This document shows, piece by piece, positions 8,302 through 16,821 of a DNA stretch of 64,000 nt. The notes under the pieces were generated by a model. It was not told the DNA's origin. It ran no database searches and saw only the letters and a program-made list of their open reading frames with translations. Made by a program: the position numbers and the translations under genes. This DNA comes from JBBDXS01 sp040902195 (GTDB taxonomy: Bacteria; Chloroflexota; Dehalococcoidia; DSTF01; RBG-16-68-14): positions 62,001-126,000 of the forward strand of contig JBBDXS010000010.1 in the NCBI GenBank assembly GCA_040902195.1. The letters run 5' to 3'. Positions within the stretch are counted from its first letter, which is position 1, and the number at the start of each line of letters is the position of its first letter.

Positions 8302-9554
8302 CACACCTCCAGCGAGAAGAGCTGCGCCTGTTCCTTCGGCGCGGCGGCCGCTTTCTTGCGCCGCGTTGGGTTCGGCACGACCTGGCCCGAATCGACGCGC
8401 ACAGGGAAGTCGCCGTCGCGCACGCGCACGTTGAGCCGCTCGCCCACCGAGACGTCGTCGACGTTCTCGATGACGTGGCCGTTGCGCTGCACGAGCGCGT
8501 AGCCGCGCTGCAGCACCGCGTACGGATCGAGCGAGCGCAGCGCGAGGCCGAAGCCGTGGCACGTCTTCTGGTACGCGCGCACACGCTGCTCGACGGCGTC
8601 GCAGGCGGCGCGCGTCAGGTCGTCGGTGCGCTGACGCTCTCGATTGATGTCCGGCACGCCGCGCTCGATCCCGGCGACGGCGTTGCGCACGCCGGTCTTG
8701 CCGTCGTCGAGCAGGCGGTTGACGTGCGAGAGCAGCGTGCCCGCCGCGACGCTCAGCCGCACCGACACCTCCGTACGGTCCGGCGCGACGAGCTCCGCCG
8801 CGGCGGAGGGCGTCGGCGCGCGCACGTCCGCGACGTAGTCCGCGATCGTCGTGTCGGTCTCGTGGCCGACGCCGGAAACGACGGGGATAAGGCTGCCGAA
8901 GATCGCGCGCGCGACCAGCTCGTCGTTGAACGACCAGAGGTCTTCGAGCGAGCCGCCTCCGCGCGCGACGATGATCACGTCGACGGCTTCCTTGTTCAGT
9001 TGCGCCATCGCGCCAACGATGCCGGCGACGGCCTCGGGGCCCTGCACGGCGGTCGGCGCGAGTACGACTTCGCTCAGCGGCCAGCGCCGCTCGAGGACGT
9101 GACAGATGTCGTGAAAGACCGCGCCCGCGGGCGACGTCGCGACGCCGATGCGCTGCGGGAAGCGCGGGAGCTGGCGTTTGCGCGCGGTGTCGAAGAGTCC
9201 TTCCTCCTGGAGGCGCGCCTTGAGCCGCTCGAACTCCGCCTGGAGCGCGCCGACGCCCTCGGGCTGGACGAAGTCGACGATGAACTGGAGGTCACCGCGC
9301 GGCACGTACATGTCGACGCGGCCGTGGGCGACGACGGCGTCGCCGTCCTTGAAGTCGAAGCCTTTGTTGTCGGAGCGGAAGAGGACGCAGGAGAGGGCGG
9401 CGTCGGCCTCCTTGAGCGAGAAGTAAAGGTGGCCGGAGGGGTAGCTACGCAGGTTCGAGACCTCGCCGGCAATCCAGAGGTCGCTCAGGAAGAGGTCGGA
9501 CTCGATGAGCTCGCGCAGGTGGAGGGCCACCTGACGGACGGCGTAGACCTGCAT
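8301..9554 (-). CDS. xseA: Exodeoxyribonuclease VII large subunit
   Basis: Nuclease subunit that degrades single-stranded DNA from both ends with XseB. The 417-residue protein begins with the OB-fold domain (VSNLRSYPSGHLYFSLKE; VHGRVDMY region) and continues with the exonuclease core (RIGVATSPAGAVFHD; IIVARGGGSLEDLWSFNDE; IPVVSGVGHETDTTIADYVADVRAPTPSAAAE, given by its parts). The chosen ATG at 9554 puts the OB fold at the N-terminus as in the family; the open frame continues 102 codons upstream without any similarity. A minus-strand CATACT at 9562-9567, 7 nt before the ATG, and no Shine-Dalgarno suggest a leaderless mRNA. Confidence 0.96.
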   Translation of the reverse strand: MQVYAVRQVALHLRELIESDLFLSDLWIAGEVSNLRSYPSGHLYFSLKEADAALSCVLFRSDNKGFDFKDGDAVVAHGRVDMYVPRGDLQFIVDFVQPEGVGALQAEFERLKARLQEEGLFDTARKRQLPRFPQRIGVATSPAGAVFHDICHVLERRWPLSEVVLAPTAVQGPEAVAGIVGAMAQLNKEAVDVIIVARGGGSLEDLWSFNDELVARAIFGSLIPVVSGVGHETDTTIADYVADVRAPTPSAAAELVAPDRTEVSVRLSVAAGTLLSHVNRLLDDGKTGVRNAVAGIERGVPDINRERQRTDDLTRAACDAVEQRVRAYQKTCHGFGLALRSLDPYAVLQRGYALVQRNGHVIENVDDVSVGERLNVRVRDGDFPVRVDSGQVVPNPTRRKKAAAAPKEQAQLFSLEV

Positions 9555-9561
9555 CGGCTCC

Positions 9562-9567
9562 AGTATG
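9562..9567 (-). promoter_or_regulatory. -10-like box (CATACT) for xseA
   Basis: Seven nt before the xseA ATG on the minus strand; one mismatch to TATACT. Consistent with the leaderless pattern of the window. Confidence 0.4.
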
Positions 9568-9720
9568 GCTGAACGAAGGAACTGGGAACAAGGAACATGG
9601 AACAGGGCCCCGCCCCACCCTCGCCAAACCACGAAACCCCTGACCCTAGACCCTGGGGTGTGGGGAGGAGCGGGGTGTGCTAAGCTAGCGCCGATCTGGC
9701 GGTTCCCGCGGAGGTGTGGC

Positions 9721-12231
9721 GTGCGAAGATGGCTGTTGTTTGGCGTTGCGGCGATAGGCGCCCTGAGCGGGCTGTTGGCCCCCGGCGGCACTGACATGGC
9801 GAGCGCGGCGGGCGGCGCGACCGAGCGGGTGAGCGTGGACAGCGCCGGCAACCAGGGCAACAGCCAGAGCTACGCCGACGCGATCAGCGCGGACGGGCGC
9901 TTCGTCGCCTTCCGGTCACATGCCACGAACCTGGTGGCGGGGGATACGAACGGGACGTTCGATGCCTTCGTGCGCGACCGCCAGAGCGGCACGACCGAGC
10001 GGGTGAGCGTGGACAGCGCCGGCAACCAGGGCAACAGCGACAGCTACGCCGCCGCGATCAGCGCGGACGGGCGATTCGTGGCATTCTGGTCAGCCGCCAC
10101 GAATCTCGTTGCGGGCGATACGAATGGGGTGCAAGATGCTTTCGTGCGCGATCGGCAGACCGGGACCACCGAGCGCGTCAGCCTGGACAACGCGGGCACC
10201 CAGGGCAACGACTCTAGCTACCCCGTGTCTATCAGCGCGGACGGGCGTTTCGTGGCTTTTGAGTCATACGCCACGAATCTCGTTGCGAGCGACACGAATG
10301 GCGTGCCAGATGCTTTCGTGCGCGACCGCCAGTCCGGGACCACTGAACGCGTGAGCGTGGACAGCTCCGGCACCCAGGGCAACGACTCTAGCTGGGCCGG
10401 GTCTATCAGCGCGGACGGGCGCTTCGTCGCCTTCGCGTCAGTTGCCACGAACCTCGTGGCGGGGGACACGAACGGGACTGGGGATGTCTTCGTGCGCGAC
10501 CGCCTGAGCGGCACGACCGAACGGGTGAGCGTGGACAGCGTGGGCACCCAGAGCAACGGCTTCAGCTACGCCGCCGCGATCAGCGCGGACGGGCGATTCG
10601 TGGCATTCTGGTCAGACGCAACGAATCTCGTTGCGGGCGATACGAATGGGGTGGCAGATGCTTTCGTGCGCGATCGGCAGACCGGGACCACTGAACGCGT
10701 GAGCGTAGACAACGCGGGCACGGAGGGCAACGCGTTCAGTCATCCCACGTCCATTAGTGCGGACGGGCGTTTCGTGGCTTTTTGGTCATACGCCACGAAT
10801 CTCGTTGCGAGCGACACGAATGGCGTGGCAGATGCTCTCGTGCGCGACCGCCAGTCCGGGACCACTGAACGCGTGAGCGTGGACAGCGCGGGCAACCAGG
10901 GCAACAACGACAGCGCCCCAAAGGGCATCAGCGCGGACGGGCGCTTTGTCGCCTTCGGCTCCGACGCCTCGAACCTCGTGGCGGGCGACACGAACGGGAC
11001 GACCGATGCCTTCGTGCGCGACCGGGGGGCGGCGCCGCCGGCGTTCCGGCTGCCGTGGGCTCTTAGCCAGGATGGCTGGAAGTTGGGTGGTTTTGGCTTG
11101 AACCACGGCGCGCCGGGAGTTGCGGCTCTCGACCTCATTCCTCCAACGAGTCAGGGTGGAGACTGCGTTCCCAACATCGATACCGCCGCGTACATTACGG
11201 CAGTGGGTCATGGTTGGGTGCGACCGACAGCCAGCGCGTACGCCGTGGAGGTTGAGCACGACAACGGGTGGCGTAGTTACTACTATCACGTTGCGAATAT
11301 CAGCGTTGTCGACAATCAGGAGGTCTTCGCTGGAACACCGCTAGGCAACCCTTCGTGCTTATACGATCCTGGAGGACGTGCAGACGTGCCTCACGTCCAC
11401 TTCACCATGAAGCGGCCGGATGGAACTTGGTCTCCTCTGGTTGGTGAAGTCTCGTTCTGCGGTTGGATCATCCCTGCCAGCAACCCCAGCGTCCTGCAGC
11501 GAGGAAATATCCAGATACCGACCACAAACAGCATCCTCCGCTGTGGTGGTGCCGGGAACATTCTCCACGACCTAATCCTAGTCCTTGGTCAGCTTCAGTC
11601 AATTGAGGTCCCATTCTCAATATCAGTTGATCAGGCGGGTAGCCGCGCTTGGATCAGCTGGCCAGGAAGCTCGGTCGATGCCTGGCTGGAACGTCCGGAC
11701 GGGAGCTTGATCGATCCTTCAACCGGCGGCTCAGGCGTCTCCTACGCCGGTGGGGACACGTTCCATTACTTCGACCTTGCCAACCCTGAACCCGGCGGCT
11801 GGAAACTGCATCTATACGGCGCGGACGTCGCGGCGAGCGGAGAATCCGTAGACGTGGTGATCACCGAGTGCGAGCAGGCTCCAGGTGATGCGTCATCGGA
11901 TCCCTGCATAAGCGATGACGACTCCGACGGTTGCACAGACACCCAGGAGTTGGGCCCCGACGCCGAGCTAGGAGGCCTGCGCGATCCGATCAACCCGTGG
12001 GACTTCTTCGATACGGACGGGAACAAGCAGATCGATCTGTTCTACGACATCTTCGGTGTGGCGTACGCGTATGGACAGGAGACGGGCGATCCCGGGTACT
12101 CGACGGCGCTGGACCGCTCGGCGGCGGCGCCGGGCGCGTTCGTGTGGGAGATGGGACCGCCGGACGGCACGATCGATCTGTTCATCGACATCTTCGGCGT
12201 GGCGTTCCAGTACGGGCACGACTGTACGTAG
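9721..12231 (+). CDS. Secreted seven-repeat beta-propeller plus LasA-like M23 metallopeptidase domain plus dockerin-like end
   Basis: 836 residues. Signal peptide (VRRWLLFGVAAIGALSGLL...ASA), then seven nearly identical 58-residue repeats (each TERVSVD...ISADGRFVAF...TNLVAGDTNG...FVRDR), which predicts a seven-bladed TolB/WD40-like propeller. Next comes a peptidase-like domain: NHGAPGVAALDLIPP gives a His and an Asp eight residues apart, then SYYYHVANI and PHVHFTMKR (HxH). This matches the zinc site of M23A/LasA-type endopeptidases. The last 110 residues are the window's recurrent calcium-loop module (DTDGNKQIDLFYDIFGVA...PPDGTIDLFIDIFGVAFQYGHDCT, two loops). GTG at 9721 is chosen because GGAGG lies 6 nt upstream and the signal peptide follows directly. 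Divergent from xseA. Confidence 0.82.
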   Translation: MRRWLLFGVAAIGALSGLLAPGGTDMASAAGGATERVSVDSAGNQGNSQSYADAISADGRFVAFRSHATNLVAGDTNGTFDAFVRDRQSGTTERVSVDSAGNQGNSDSYAAAISADGRFVAFWSAATNLVAGDTNGVQDAFVRDRQTGTTERVSLDNAGTQGNDSSYPVSISADGRFVAFESYATNLVASDTNGVPDAFVRDRQSGTTERVSVDSSGTQGNDSSWAGSISADGRFVAFASVATNLVAGDTNGTGDVFVRDRLSGTTERVSVDSVGTQSNGFSYAAAISADGRFVAFWSDATNLVAGDTNGVADAFVRDRQTGTTERVSVDNAGTEGNAFSHPTSISADGRFVAFWSYATNLVASDTNGVADALVRDRQSGTTERVSVDSAGNQGNNDSAPKGISADGRFVAFGSDASNLVAGDTNGTTDAFVRDRGAAPPAFRLPWALSQDGWKLGGFGLNHGAPGVAALDLIPPTSQGGDCVPNIDTAAYITAVGHGWVRPTASAYAVEVEHDNGWRSYYYHVANISVVDNQEVFAGTPLGNPSCLYDPGGRADVPHVHFTMKRPDGTWSPLVGEVSFCGWIIPASNPSVLQRGNIQIPTTNSILRCGGAGNILHDLILVLGQLQSIEVPFSISVDQAGSRAWISWPGSSVDAWLERPDGSLIDPSTGGSGVSYAGGDTFHYFDLANPEPGGWKLHLYGADVAASGESVDVVITECEQAPGDASSDPCISDDDSDGCTDTQELGPDAELGGLRDPINPWDFFDTDGNKQIDLFYDIFGVAYAYGQETGDPGYSTALDRSAAAPGAFVWEMGPPDGTIDLFIDIFGVAFQYGHDCT
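9820..11037 (+). repeat. Seven tandem 174-bp coding repeats
   Basis: Period exactly 174 bp (58 codons), seven copies, coding for the propeller blades of the gene around it. Several stretches are identical between copies at the DNA level (for example GCGATCAGCGCGGACGGGCG), so copy number could change by recombination or be mis-assembled. Confidence 0.9.
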
Positions 12232-12232
12232 C

Positions 12233-12318
12233 TGTCAGCTATCAGCCGTCAGCCGTCAGCTTTCACGGTATACTGAGTTCCGGCTGAGCGCCGAACGCTG
12301 AAAGCTGATAGCTCTCAC
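12233..12318. repeat. Short interspersed repeat (CAGCTATCAGCCGTCAGC type)
   Basis: CTGTCAGCTATCAGCCGTCAGCCGTCAGC at 12233 and its inverse GCTGAAAGCTGATAGCT at 12297 form a loose inverted pair between two genes. A related copy lies at 28513-28562. Confidence 0.55.
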
Positions 12319-12330
12319 GAAGGAGAAGTC

Positions 12331-12621
12331 ATGTCCCTCTATGTTGTCCGGCACGAGCACTTCGCGGAGAAGTGTCCCGCAGGTAGTCCTGAAATGGGGA
12401 CGATGCTGCTGAAGCACGTGTCGCCGCAGAACGCGCAGTCGTTTGGGGTGACGCTACACGGTGAGGCGGTGCTGGACGGGCGGCACACGTTCTATCTGAT
12501 CATCGAGGCGCCCGACGAGGCGAAGGTGATGGAGTATATGGGGCCGTTCGGGCAGGTCGGCTCCGTCGAAGTATGGCCGGCGAGTACGTGCGAGCAGGTG
12601 GTGGAGAGAGCAAAGTGTTAG
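12331..12621 (+). CDS. Small protein, possible dimeric alpha/beta-barrel (DUF3303-like)
   Basis: 96 residues, no catalytic motif recognised. The alternation of strands and helices (MSLYVVRHEHFAEKC; SFGVTLHGEAVLDG; HTFYLIIEAPDEAKVMEYMGPFG; GSVEVWPAS) looks like a ferredoxin-like/dimeric barrel domain. C15 and the His/Glu-rich start could bind metal, but this is only a guess. GGAGA lies about 8 nt before the ATG. It stands alone, convergent with efp. Confidence 0.65.
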   Translation: MSLYVVRHEHFAEKCPAGSPEMGTMLLKHVSPQNAQSFGVTLHGEAVLDGRHTFYLIIEAPDEAKVMEYMGPFGQVGSVEVWPASTCEQVVERAKC

Positions 12622-12672
12622 TTCTGGGGGGGCACCCCCCCAAACCCCCGGGGGGGGGCCCCCCCCCCCCGC
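12618..12672. repeat. Extreme G/C run, member of the GC-rich dispersed repeat
   Basis: Runs of 7-14 G or C (GGGGGGGCACCCCCCCAAACCCCC and following) between two convergent genes. It resembles the CTGGGGGGACACCCCCCAAGACCCCC core at 51790-51820. Homopolymer length here may be a sequencing artefact. Confidence 0.6.
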
Positions 12673-12687
12673 CACCCCCGGTAACGA

Positions 12688-13245
12688 TCACGCCCGCTCT
12701 AGGTAGGCGCCGGAGCGCGTGTCGATCTTGAGCTTGTCGCCGGTGTTGACGAAGAGCGGCACGTTGACGACGAGACCCGTGTCCATCGTCGCGGGCTTGG
12801 TGGTGCCGCTGGCGGTGTCGCCTTTTACGCCGGGCTCCGTCTGCTCGACGGTGAGGACGACGGCGGCCGGCAGCTCGATGCCGATCGGCTCGTCGCCGAA
12901 GGAGAGGAGCTCGCAGGTGCCGTTCTCGGCGAGGTAGTTCTTCGCGTCGCCGACCTGGTTTGGATTGAGCGGGAACTGGTCGAAGGTCTCGGTGTTCATG
13001 AAGTAGGCCAGGCCACCGTCCTCGTAGAGGTACTGCACCTGCTGCCGCTCGACGCGCGCGCGTGCGAGCTTTGCCGTCGCCTGGAACGTCTTATCGAACG
13101 TGTGGCCGCCGCGCACGTCGCGCAGCTTGAGACGGACCTGCGCGGAGCCGCGGCCCATCTTGATGTGCTCGAACTCGAGCACTTCGTAGAGCTCTTCGTC
13201 CATCTCGACAGTAATGCCCTTGCGGGCATCGGTGACGTTGATCAT
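12688..13245 (-). CDS. efp: Elongation factor P
   Basis: Relieves ribosome stalling at polyproline stretches. 185 residues with the three beta-domains of the family; EFEHIKMGRGSAQVRLKLRD is the modified loop and the C-terminal domain ends with GDKLKIDTRSGAYLERA. The residue at the loop tip is Arg (R32, in MGRG) instead of the Lys found in EF-P modified by EpmA/YmfI-type enzymes. A rhamnosylating EarP partner is not in this window. AAGGAG lies 5 nt before the ATG. Confidence 0.97.
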   Translation of the reverse strand: MINVTDARKGITVEMDEELYEVLEFEHIKMGRGSAQVRLKLRDVRGGHTFDKTFQATAKLARARVERQQVQYLYEDGGLAYFMNTETFDQFPLNPNQVGDAKNYLAENGTCELLSFGDEPIGIELPAAVVLTVEQTEPGVKGDTASGTTKPATMDTGLVVNVPLFVNTGDKLKIDTRSGAYLERA

Positions 13246-13314
13246 GTGTGCTCCTTGGTTTGGTGTCGAGACAGGTTAGCACAGACGGGACGAACGGAAG
13301 CGGAGGGCAGGTGG

Positions 13315-13394
13315 CGCTGACGCACGAAGCGCCAGGTCCTTCGGGCTCCCCGCCCCGTCACGCTCTACCCCTCTCCCCTCAGGATGACAAAGAA
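13315..13394. repeat. 80-bp dispersed repeat, copy A
   Basis: GCGCTGACGCACGA...CAGGTCCTTCGGGCTCC...CTCTCCCCTCAGGATGACAAAG. About 90 percent identical by eye to 28651-28730 and partly to 1514-1578. Noncoding, between two minus-strand genes. Confidence 0.8.
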
Positions 13395-13414
13395 GTAGCA
13401 CCGTACTGGGTGGG

Positions 13415-15205
13415 CTACGTACAGTCGTGCCCGAACTGGAACGCGACGCCGAAGATGTCGATGAACAGGTCGATGATGCCGTCCGGCGGCCCCATGTCCC
13501 ACACGTCCATGCCCGCCGGCGCAGCCGACCGGTCGAGCGCGGCATCGTAACCGTCCGGCTCGCCCGGCCCTACGCCATCCGCGTCGTCACCGAAGGCACT
13601 CGCGACGGTGAAGATGTCAATGAACAGATCGATCTGCTTGTTGCCGTCGATGTCGTAGAAGTCCCAGGGGTTGAGCGGATTGCGCCGGCCTCCTGCCTCC
13701 TCGTTCGTGCCAAGCTCCCGTGCGTCCGTACACCCGTCGTTGTCGTCATCGCTGTCGACGCTGTCGCAGAGCAGATCGCCGTCGGAATCCGTGCACGTCG
13801 TCGCGGCGAGCGCTGCGCCTGCGTCGATGACGCCCCAGCCGTAGACGGCGTCCCAGCCTGCCGCACCCCGGTCGCGCGCGGTCGATTCGATGTAGGCGCG
13901 CACCTCATCGGGCGTCAGCGTGGGGTCTTCGCCAAACAGGAGAGCCGCGAGCCCGGAGACGTGCGGCGTTGCCATCGACGTGCCGGACATGAAGACATCG
14001 CAGTATTCATCGTACGCACCGGAGAGGAGGAGCGTCAGCCAGTCGTAGCAGTACGTCTCCTGCACGACGCCATCCGAGAAGGTATCGCCATTCTGGTCCA
14101 CGTTCGGGTCGCCGCCCGGCGCGGTGACATCGAGCTGGGAGCCGCCGTTCGAGTACGGGGCGATCTGGCCATCGAAACGGCTGGCGGCGACGGAGATCAC
14201 GGTCGGATAGGCGGCGGGGCACGCGACCGGAGCGCCGTCCTCATTCCCGGCGGCGGCAACAACGACGACGCCGTTCGCGTACGCGTACTCGAGGGCGGCG
14301 TTGAGGCCGACGATCTCGGTGCAGTAGATGCCGTTTCCGTCGGGCGTGCCGGTACCGGCGAACCCGGCGCTCACGCTAATAACCTGCGCGCCGTTGTCGA
14401 CGGCGTAGTAGACCGCCTCGACGAAGTCGACGTCCTCACCGGAGCCTCCGAGGTCGAGCACTTTGACCGGCATGATCGAGCTGTTATACGCAACGCCGGC
14501 GACGCCGTAGCTGTTGTTCGTGTCCTGCGTAATGGAGCCTGTCACGTGCGAGCCGTGGCCGTTGTCGTCGTTCGCGTGCGCGTCATCGTTTGTGAAGTCC
14601 CACGGCGAGACGAAGGTCGTGGTCGCCAGATCGGGCGCCTGGACGAAATGTTGCGGGAACGTCTCGACGAGAATGTCATCGTAGTCCTCGTACGCAACGC
14701 CGGTGTCAAGAACGGCGACAACGACGCCCTGCCCCGCGTTCGGGGCGAGGTCCCAGGCAGCTTCCGCGTGCATGCCGCCGACGGTGTTGTGCAGGTGCCA
14801 CTGGTACGAATAGTTTGTGTCGTTCGGTGCGGCGAACGCGCGCATAATGTGGCTCACGCCGGCTTCCGCAACGAGCGGGTCGCTGCGGAACGCCTCGGCG
14901 AGCTCTTCCGGCGTCGTGCCTTCCGGCACATCGACGACGAAGAGCTGCGATCGCGGTGCGACCGTCGAAATCGCGCCGCCGGAGGCGGAGCTGCGCGCGA
15001 AGCCAGCGTTGAGCGACACGCCGTCCTTGAAGCGAACGACGACCTTCCCCGGCGCGACCTCCGGGCCGGCTGCGCCGGCGGCGGCCTTCGTTTCGGCCAG
15101 GCGCGGCGCGGGCGATCCTGCCTCGGTGGGTTCGATCGCATGCTGCCACGCGAACATGGCAGCGAGCGCCACAGCGGCTGAAGTTACGATGATCAGCTTG
15201 CGCAT
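13415..15205 (-). CDS. Secreted subtilisin-like serine protease (S8) with dockerin-like C-terminal module
   Basis: 596 residues. N-terminal signal/anchor helix (LIIVTSAAVALAAMFAW), an inhibitor I9-type propeptide (about 50-125, VVVRFKDGV...), then the peptidase core with D167 (AVLDTGV), H217 (NGHGSHVTG), oxyanion N321 (AAAGNEDG) and S410 (SGTSMATPHVSG). After residue 480 come two Asp-rich spacers and the recurrent module with two calcium-type loops (DIDGNKQIDLFIDIFTVASAFGDD and PPDGIIDLFIDIFGVAFQFGHDCT by parts). Extracellular protein degradation, or maturation of the neighbouring exported proteins, is inferred. All catalytic residues are intact, in contrast to the interrupted paralog at 21134-22954. 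Confidence 0.93.
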   Translation of the reverse strand: MRKLIIVTSAAVALAAMFAWQHAIEPTEAGSPAPRLAETKAAAGAAGPEVAPGKVVVRFKDGVSLNAGFARSSASGGAISTVAPRSQLFVVDVPEGTTPEELAEAFRSDPLVAEAGVSHIMRAFAAPNDTNYSYQWHLHNTVGGMHAEAAWDLAPNAGQGVVVAVLDTGVAYEDYDDILVETFPQHFVQAPDLATTTFVSPWDFTNDDAHANDDNGHGSHVTGSITQDTNNSYGVAGVAYNSSIMPVKVLDLGGSGEDVDFVEAVYYAVDNGAQVISVSAGFAGTGTPDGNGIYCTEIVGLNAALEYAYANGVVVVAAAGNEDGAPVACPAAYPTVISVAASRFDGQIAPYSNGGSQLDVTAPGGDPNVDQNGDTFSDGVVQETYCYDWLTLLLSGAYDEYCDVFMSGTSMATPHVSGLAALLFGEDPTLTPDEVRAYIESTARDRGAAGWDAVYGWGVIDAGAALAATTCTDSDGDLLCDSVDSDDDNDGCTDARELGTNEEAGGRRNPLNPWDFYDIDGNKQIDLFIDIFTVASAFGDDADGVGPGEPDGYDAALDRSAAPAGMDVWDMGPPDGIIDLFIDIFGVAFQFGHDCT

Positions 15206-15301
15206 GCTAAGCCTCAGGGGACGCGATCAACTATAGGGCCACGGCCTCTCCGCTGCTAGTGTCGGCCGGCGCCCGGATTGCTGTGGGAGCGCGCCTGGCG
15301 G

Positions 15302-16210
15302 CTACGTCTGGACGAACGGCATGTCGCGCGAAAGCTCCCGAAAGCCAACCGACTCGTAGACGAGCTTCGGTGCGGGGTAGCCGGCGTCGCCGCGACAGCC
15401 GATGATCGCGTGTTCCGCGCCGGCGTCTCGAAAACGCTGCATGCCGAACAGCAGCACTGCGCGGGCGAGCCCCAGCCGTCGATGGGCCGGGTGCGTACCG
15501 ACCGGCTCGAACTCGCCGGCATGGTTGTCTTCGTCGTACCATCCGAGCGCTGAGGTGGCGAGCGAACCGTCCGGCGCCACGACGACGAAGTCGAGCTCGG
15601 CGCGGTACGGCCACGTGGCCATCGCGGCGGCGTATTTCTCCTCCGTCATGCCGGACGGCTCCCACGCCGCGCGGTGCACTGCGACGCGCAGCGAAACGTC
15701 GTCGACCTCGCGCATCGTCGTGAGGCGATAGCCGTACGGCAGCGACGGCTTCTCGATCTCGCGCAGGTCGCGGATGTTCAGCAGGTCCCACGGCGCGGCG
15801 GCGTCGTGGGCGTAGCCGCGGCGCTCGATGCGCGCGATCGCATCGGCGTTGGCTGACCGAACGAACGTCTGTCGCGCGACGCCGGGCGTCTCCGCCGTGA
15901 ACCAATCGAGGATGTCACCCAGGAGCTCGGGCCTGTCCGGATGCACCTGCCAGACGAGGCCGGCCTTGCTCAGCTCCATCCGATCGGCGGTGACGCGGAC
16001 CATCGTCGGTGGGAAGATGACGCCCCACGCGGCGACCCGGCTGTCGTCGGACCAGAGGCGGTGCTTGCGAGTAGAGTCGCTAGCATCCTGCGGCGGGCCC
16101 ATCGACCACGCCAGCTCGCCGGCCGTCCCGTCGACGTTGACGGTCTGCGGAGCGAGGCGCCAGACCTCCTGTGCGAGGGTTTGCATGGCACGGAGCGTTG
16201 TCGCGTCCAT
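15302..16210 (-). CDS. GNAT-family N-acetyltransferase with two GNAT-like halves
   Basis: 302 residues, twice the size of one GNAT domain. The C-terminal half has the acetyl-CoA signature FEPVGTHPAHRRLGLARAVLLFGM and the end motif KLVYESVGFRELSR. The N-terminal half (residues about 1-150) has the same strand order but lacks the pyrophosphate loop, so probably only the second half binds the cofactor. Substrate unknown. Confidence 0.88.
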   Translation of the reverse strand: MDATTLRAMQTLAQEVWRLAPQTVNVDGTAGELAWSMGPPQDASDSTRKHRLWSDDSRVAAWGVIFPPTMVRVTADRMELSKAGLVWQVHPDRPELLGDILDWFTAETPGVARQTFVRSANADAIARIERRGYAHDAAAPWDLLNIRDLREIEKPSLPYGYRLTTMREVDDVSLRVAVHRAAWEPSGMTEEKYAAAMATWPYRAELDFVVVAPDGSLATSALGWYDEDNHAGEFEPVGTHPAHRRLGLARAVLLFGMQRFRDAGAEHAIIGCRGDAGYPAPKLVYESVGFRELSRDMPFVQT

Positions 16211-16315
16211 AGAGGATTGATAGCAGATTCGTGGCGAACGAGAGCTAGCCGGCCGTGGTGAGGTTACCCGTCCCGTAGTGTGCTTGAAGGGACGGGCGGC
16301 GTCCGCGTGCGCGGG

Positions 16316-16810
16316 CTAGCGTCGCGCCGCGTTGCGCACAGCGATGCCTGCAGCCAGCATCAGCGCACCACCGAAGGCTACGTACAGAGGCATCGGGCCC
16401 GGGGGTTTGTCCGACGGGCCATCGCCGGTACTTGGCAGGCCGCTGCTAGCCGCAACGGTGAACGGTAGACTCACCTTAGGTTCGCAGACGGGTGTCGAGT
16501 TGGCAGGGCATGCGAAGACGATCATCCCAAGTTCCGATGGACACCGTTCAATTGGAACCTCCACCTCTACTTGGAAGTTCCCGCTGGCATCAGTTCTTGT
16601 TACCGGCTCATTATCGAACTCGCGCGGTCCTGCGTCCCTAGCGAACACGACCATGTCAACGTTTGGCGGGAAGCCAGAGCCCGCTACACGAACGGTGGTC
16701 CCGCAGGGCCCCGATTCCGGGACGATCGAAAGGAACGCCTCTTGGGCGGAGATATTTGATTCCATGGACGCAACGAGGATGATGGCAATCAGGGGTATCC
16801 AGAGTTTCAT
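16316..16810 (-). CDS. Secreted Ig-like protein with an LPSTG-type C-terminal sorting signal
   Basis: 164 residues. Signal peptide (MKLWIPLIAIILVASMESNISA), a beta-sandwich region starting SIVPESGPCGTTVRVAGSGFPP, as in IPT/TIG domains, with paired cysteines (C36, C90, C101, C109). Then LPSTG at 125-129, a hydrophobic stretch (YVAFGGALMLAAGIAV) and the basic tail RNAARR. This is the layout of sortase substrates, though the spacer between motif and membrane helix (about 12 residues) is long. No sortase gene is in the window. It lies 11 bp after the aminopeptidase gene on the same strand. Confidence 0.75.
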   Translation of the reverse strand: MKLWIPLIAIILVASMESNISAQEAFLSIVPESGPCGTTVRVAGSGFPPNVDMVVFARDAGPREFDNEPVTRTDASGNFQVEVEVPIERCPSELGMIVFACPANSTPVCEPKVSLPFTVAASSGLPSTGDGPSDKPPGPMPLYVAFGGALMLAAGIAVRNAARR

Positions 16811-16821
16811 GTGGATAATAA

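Noticed and set aside
8292..9572. 426-codon plus-strand frame opposite xseA
   Set aside because: Arg/Val/Asp-rich shadow of the nuclease gene.
9820..11037. CRISPR-like regular repeats
   Set aside because: The 174-bp period is in frame and codes for propeller blades; there are no spacers.
13427..15181. 584-codon plus-strand frame opposite the subtilisin
   Set aside because: Shadow of the protease gene; no family features.
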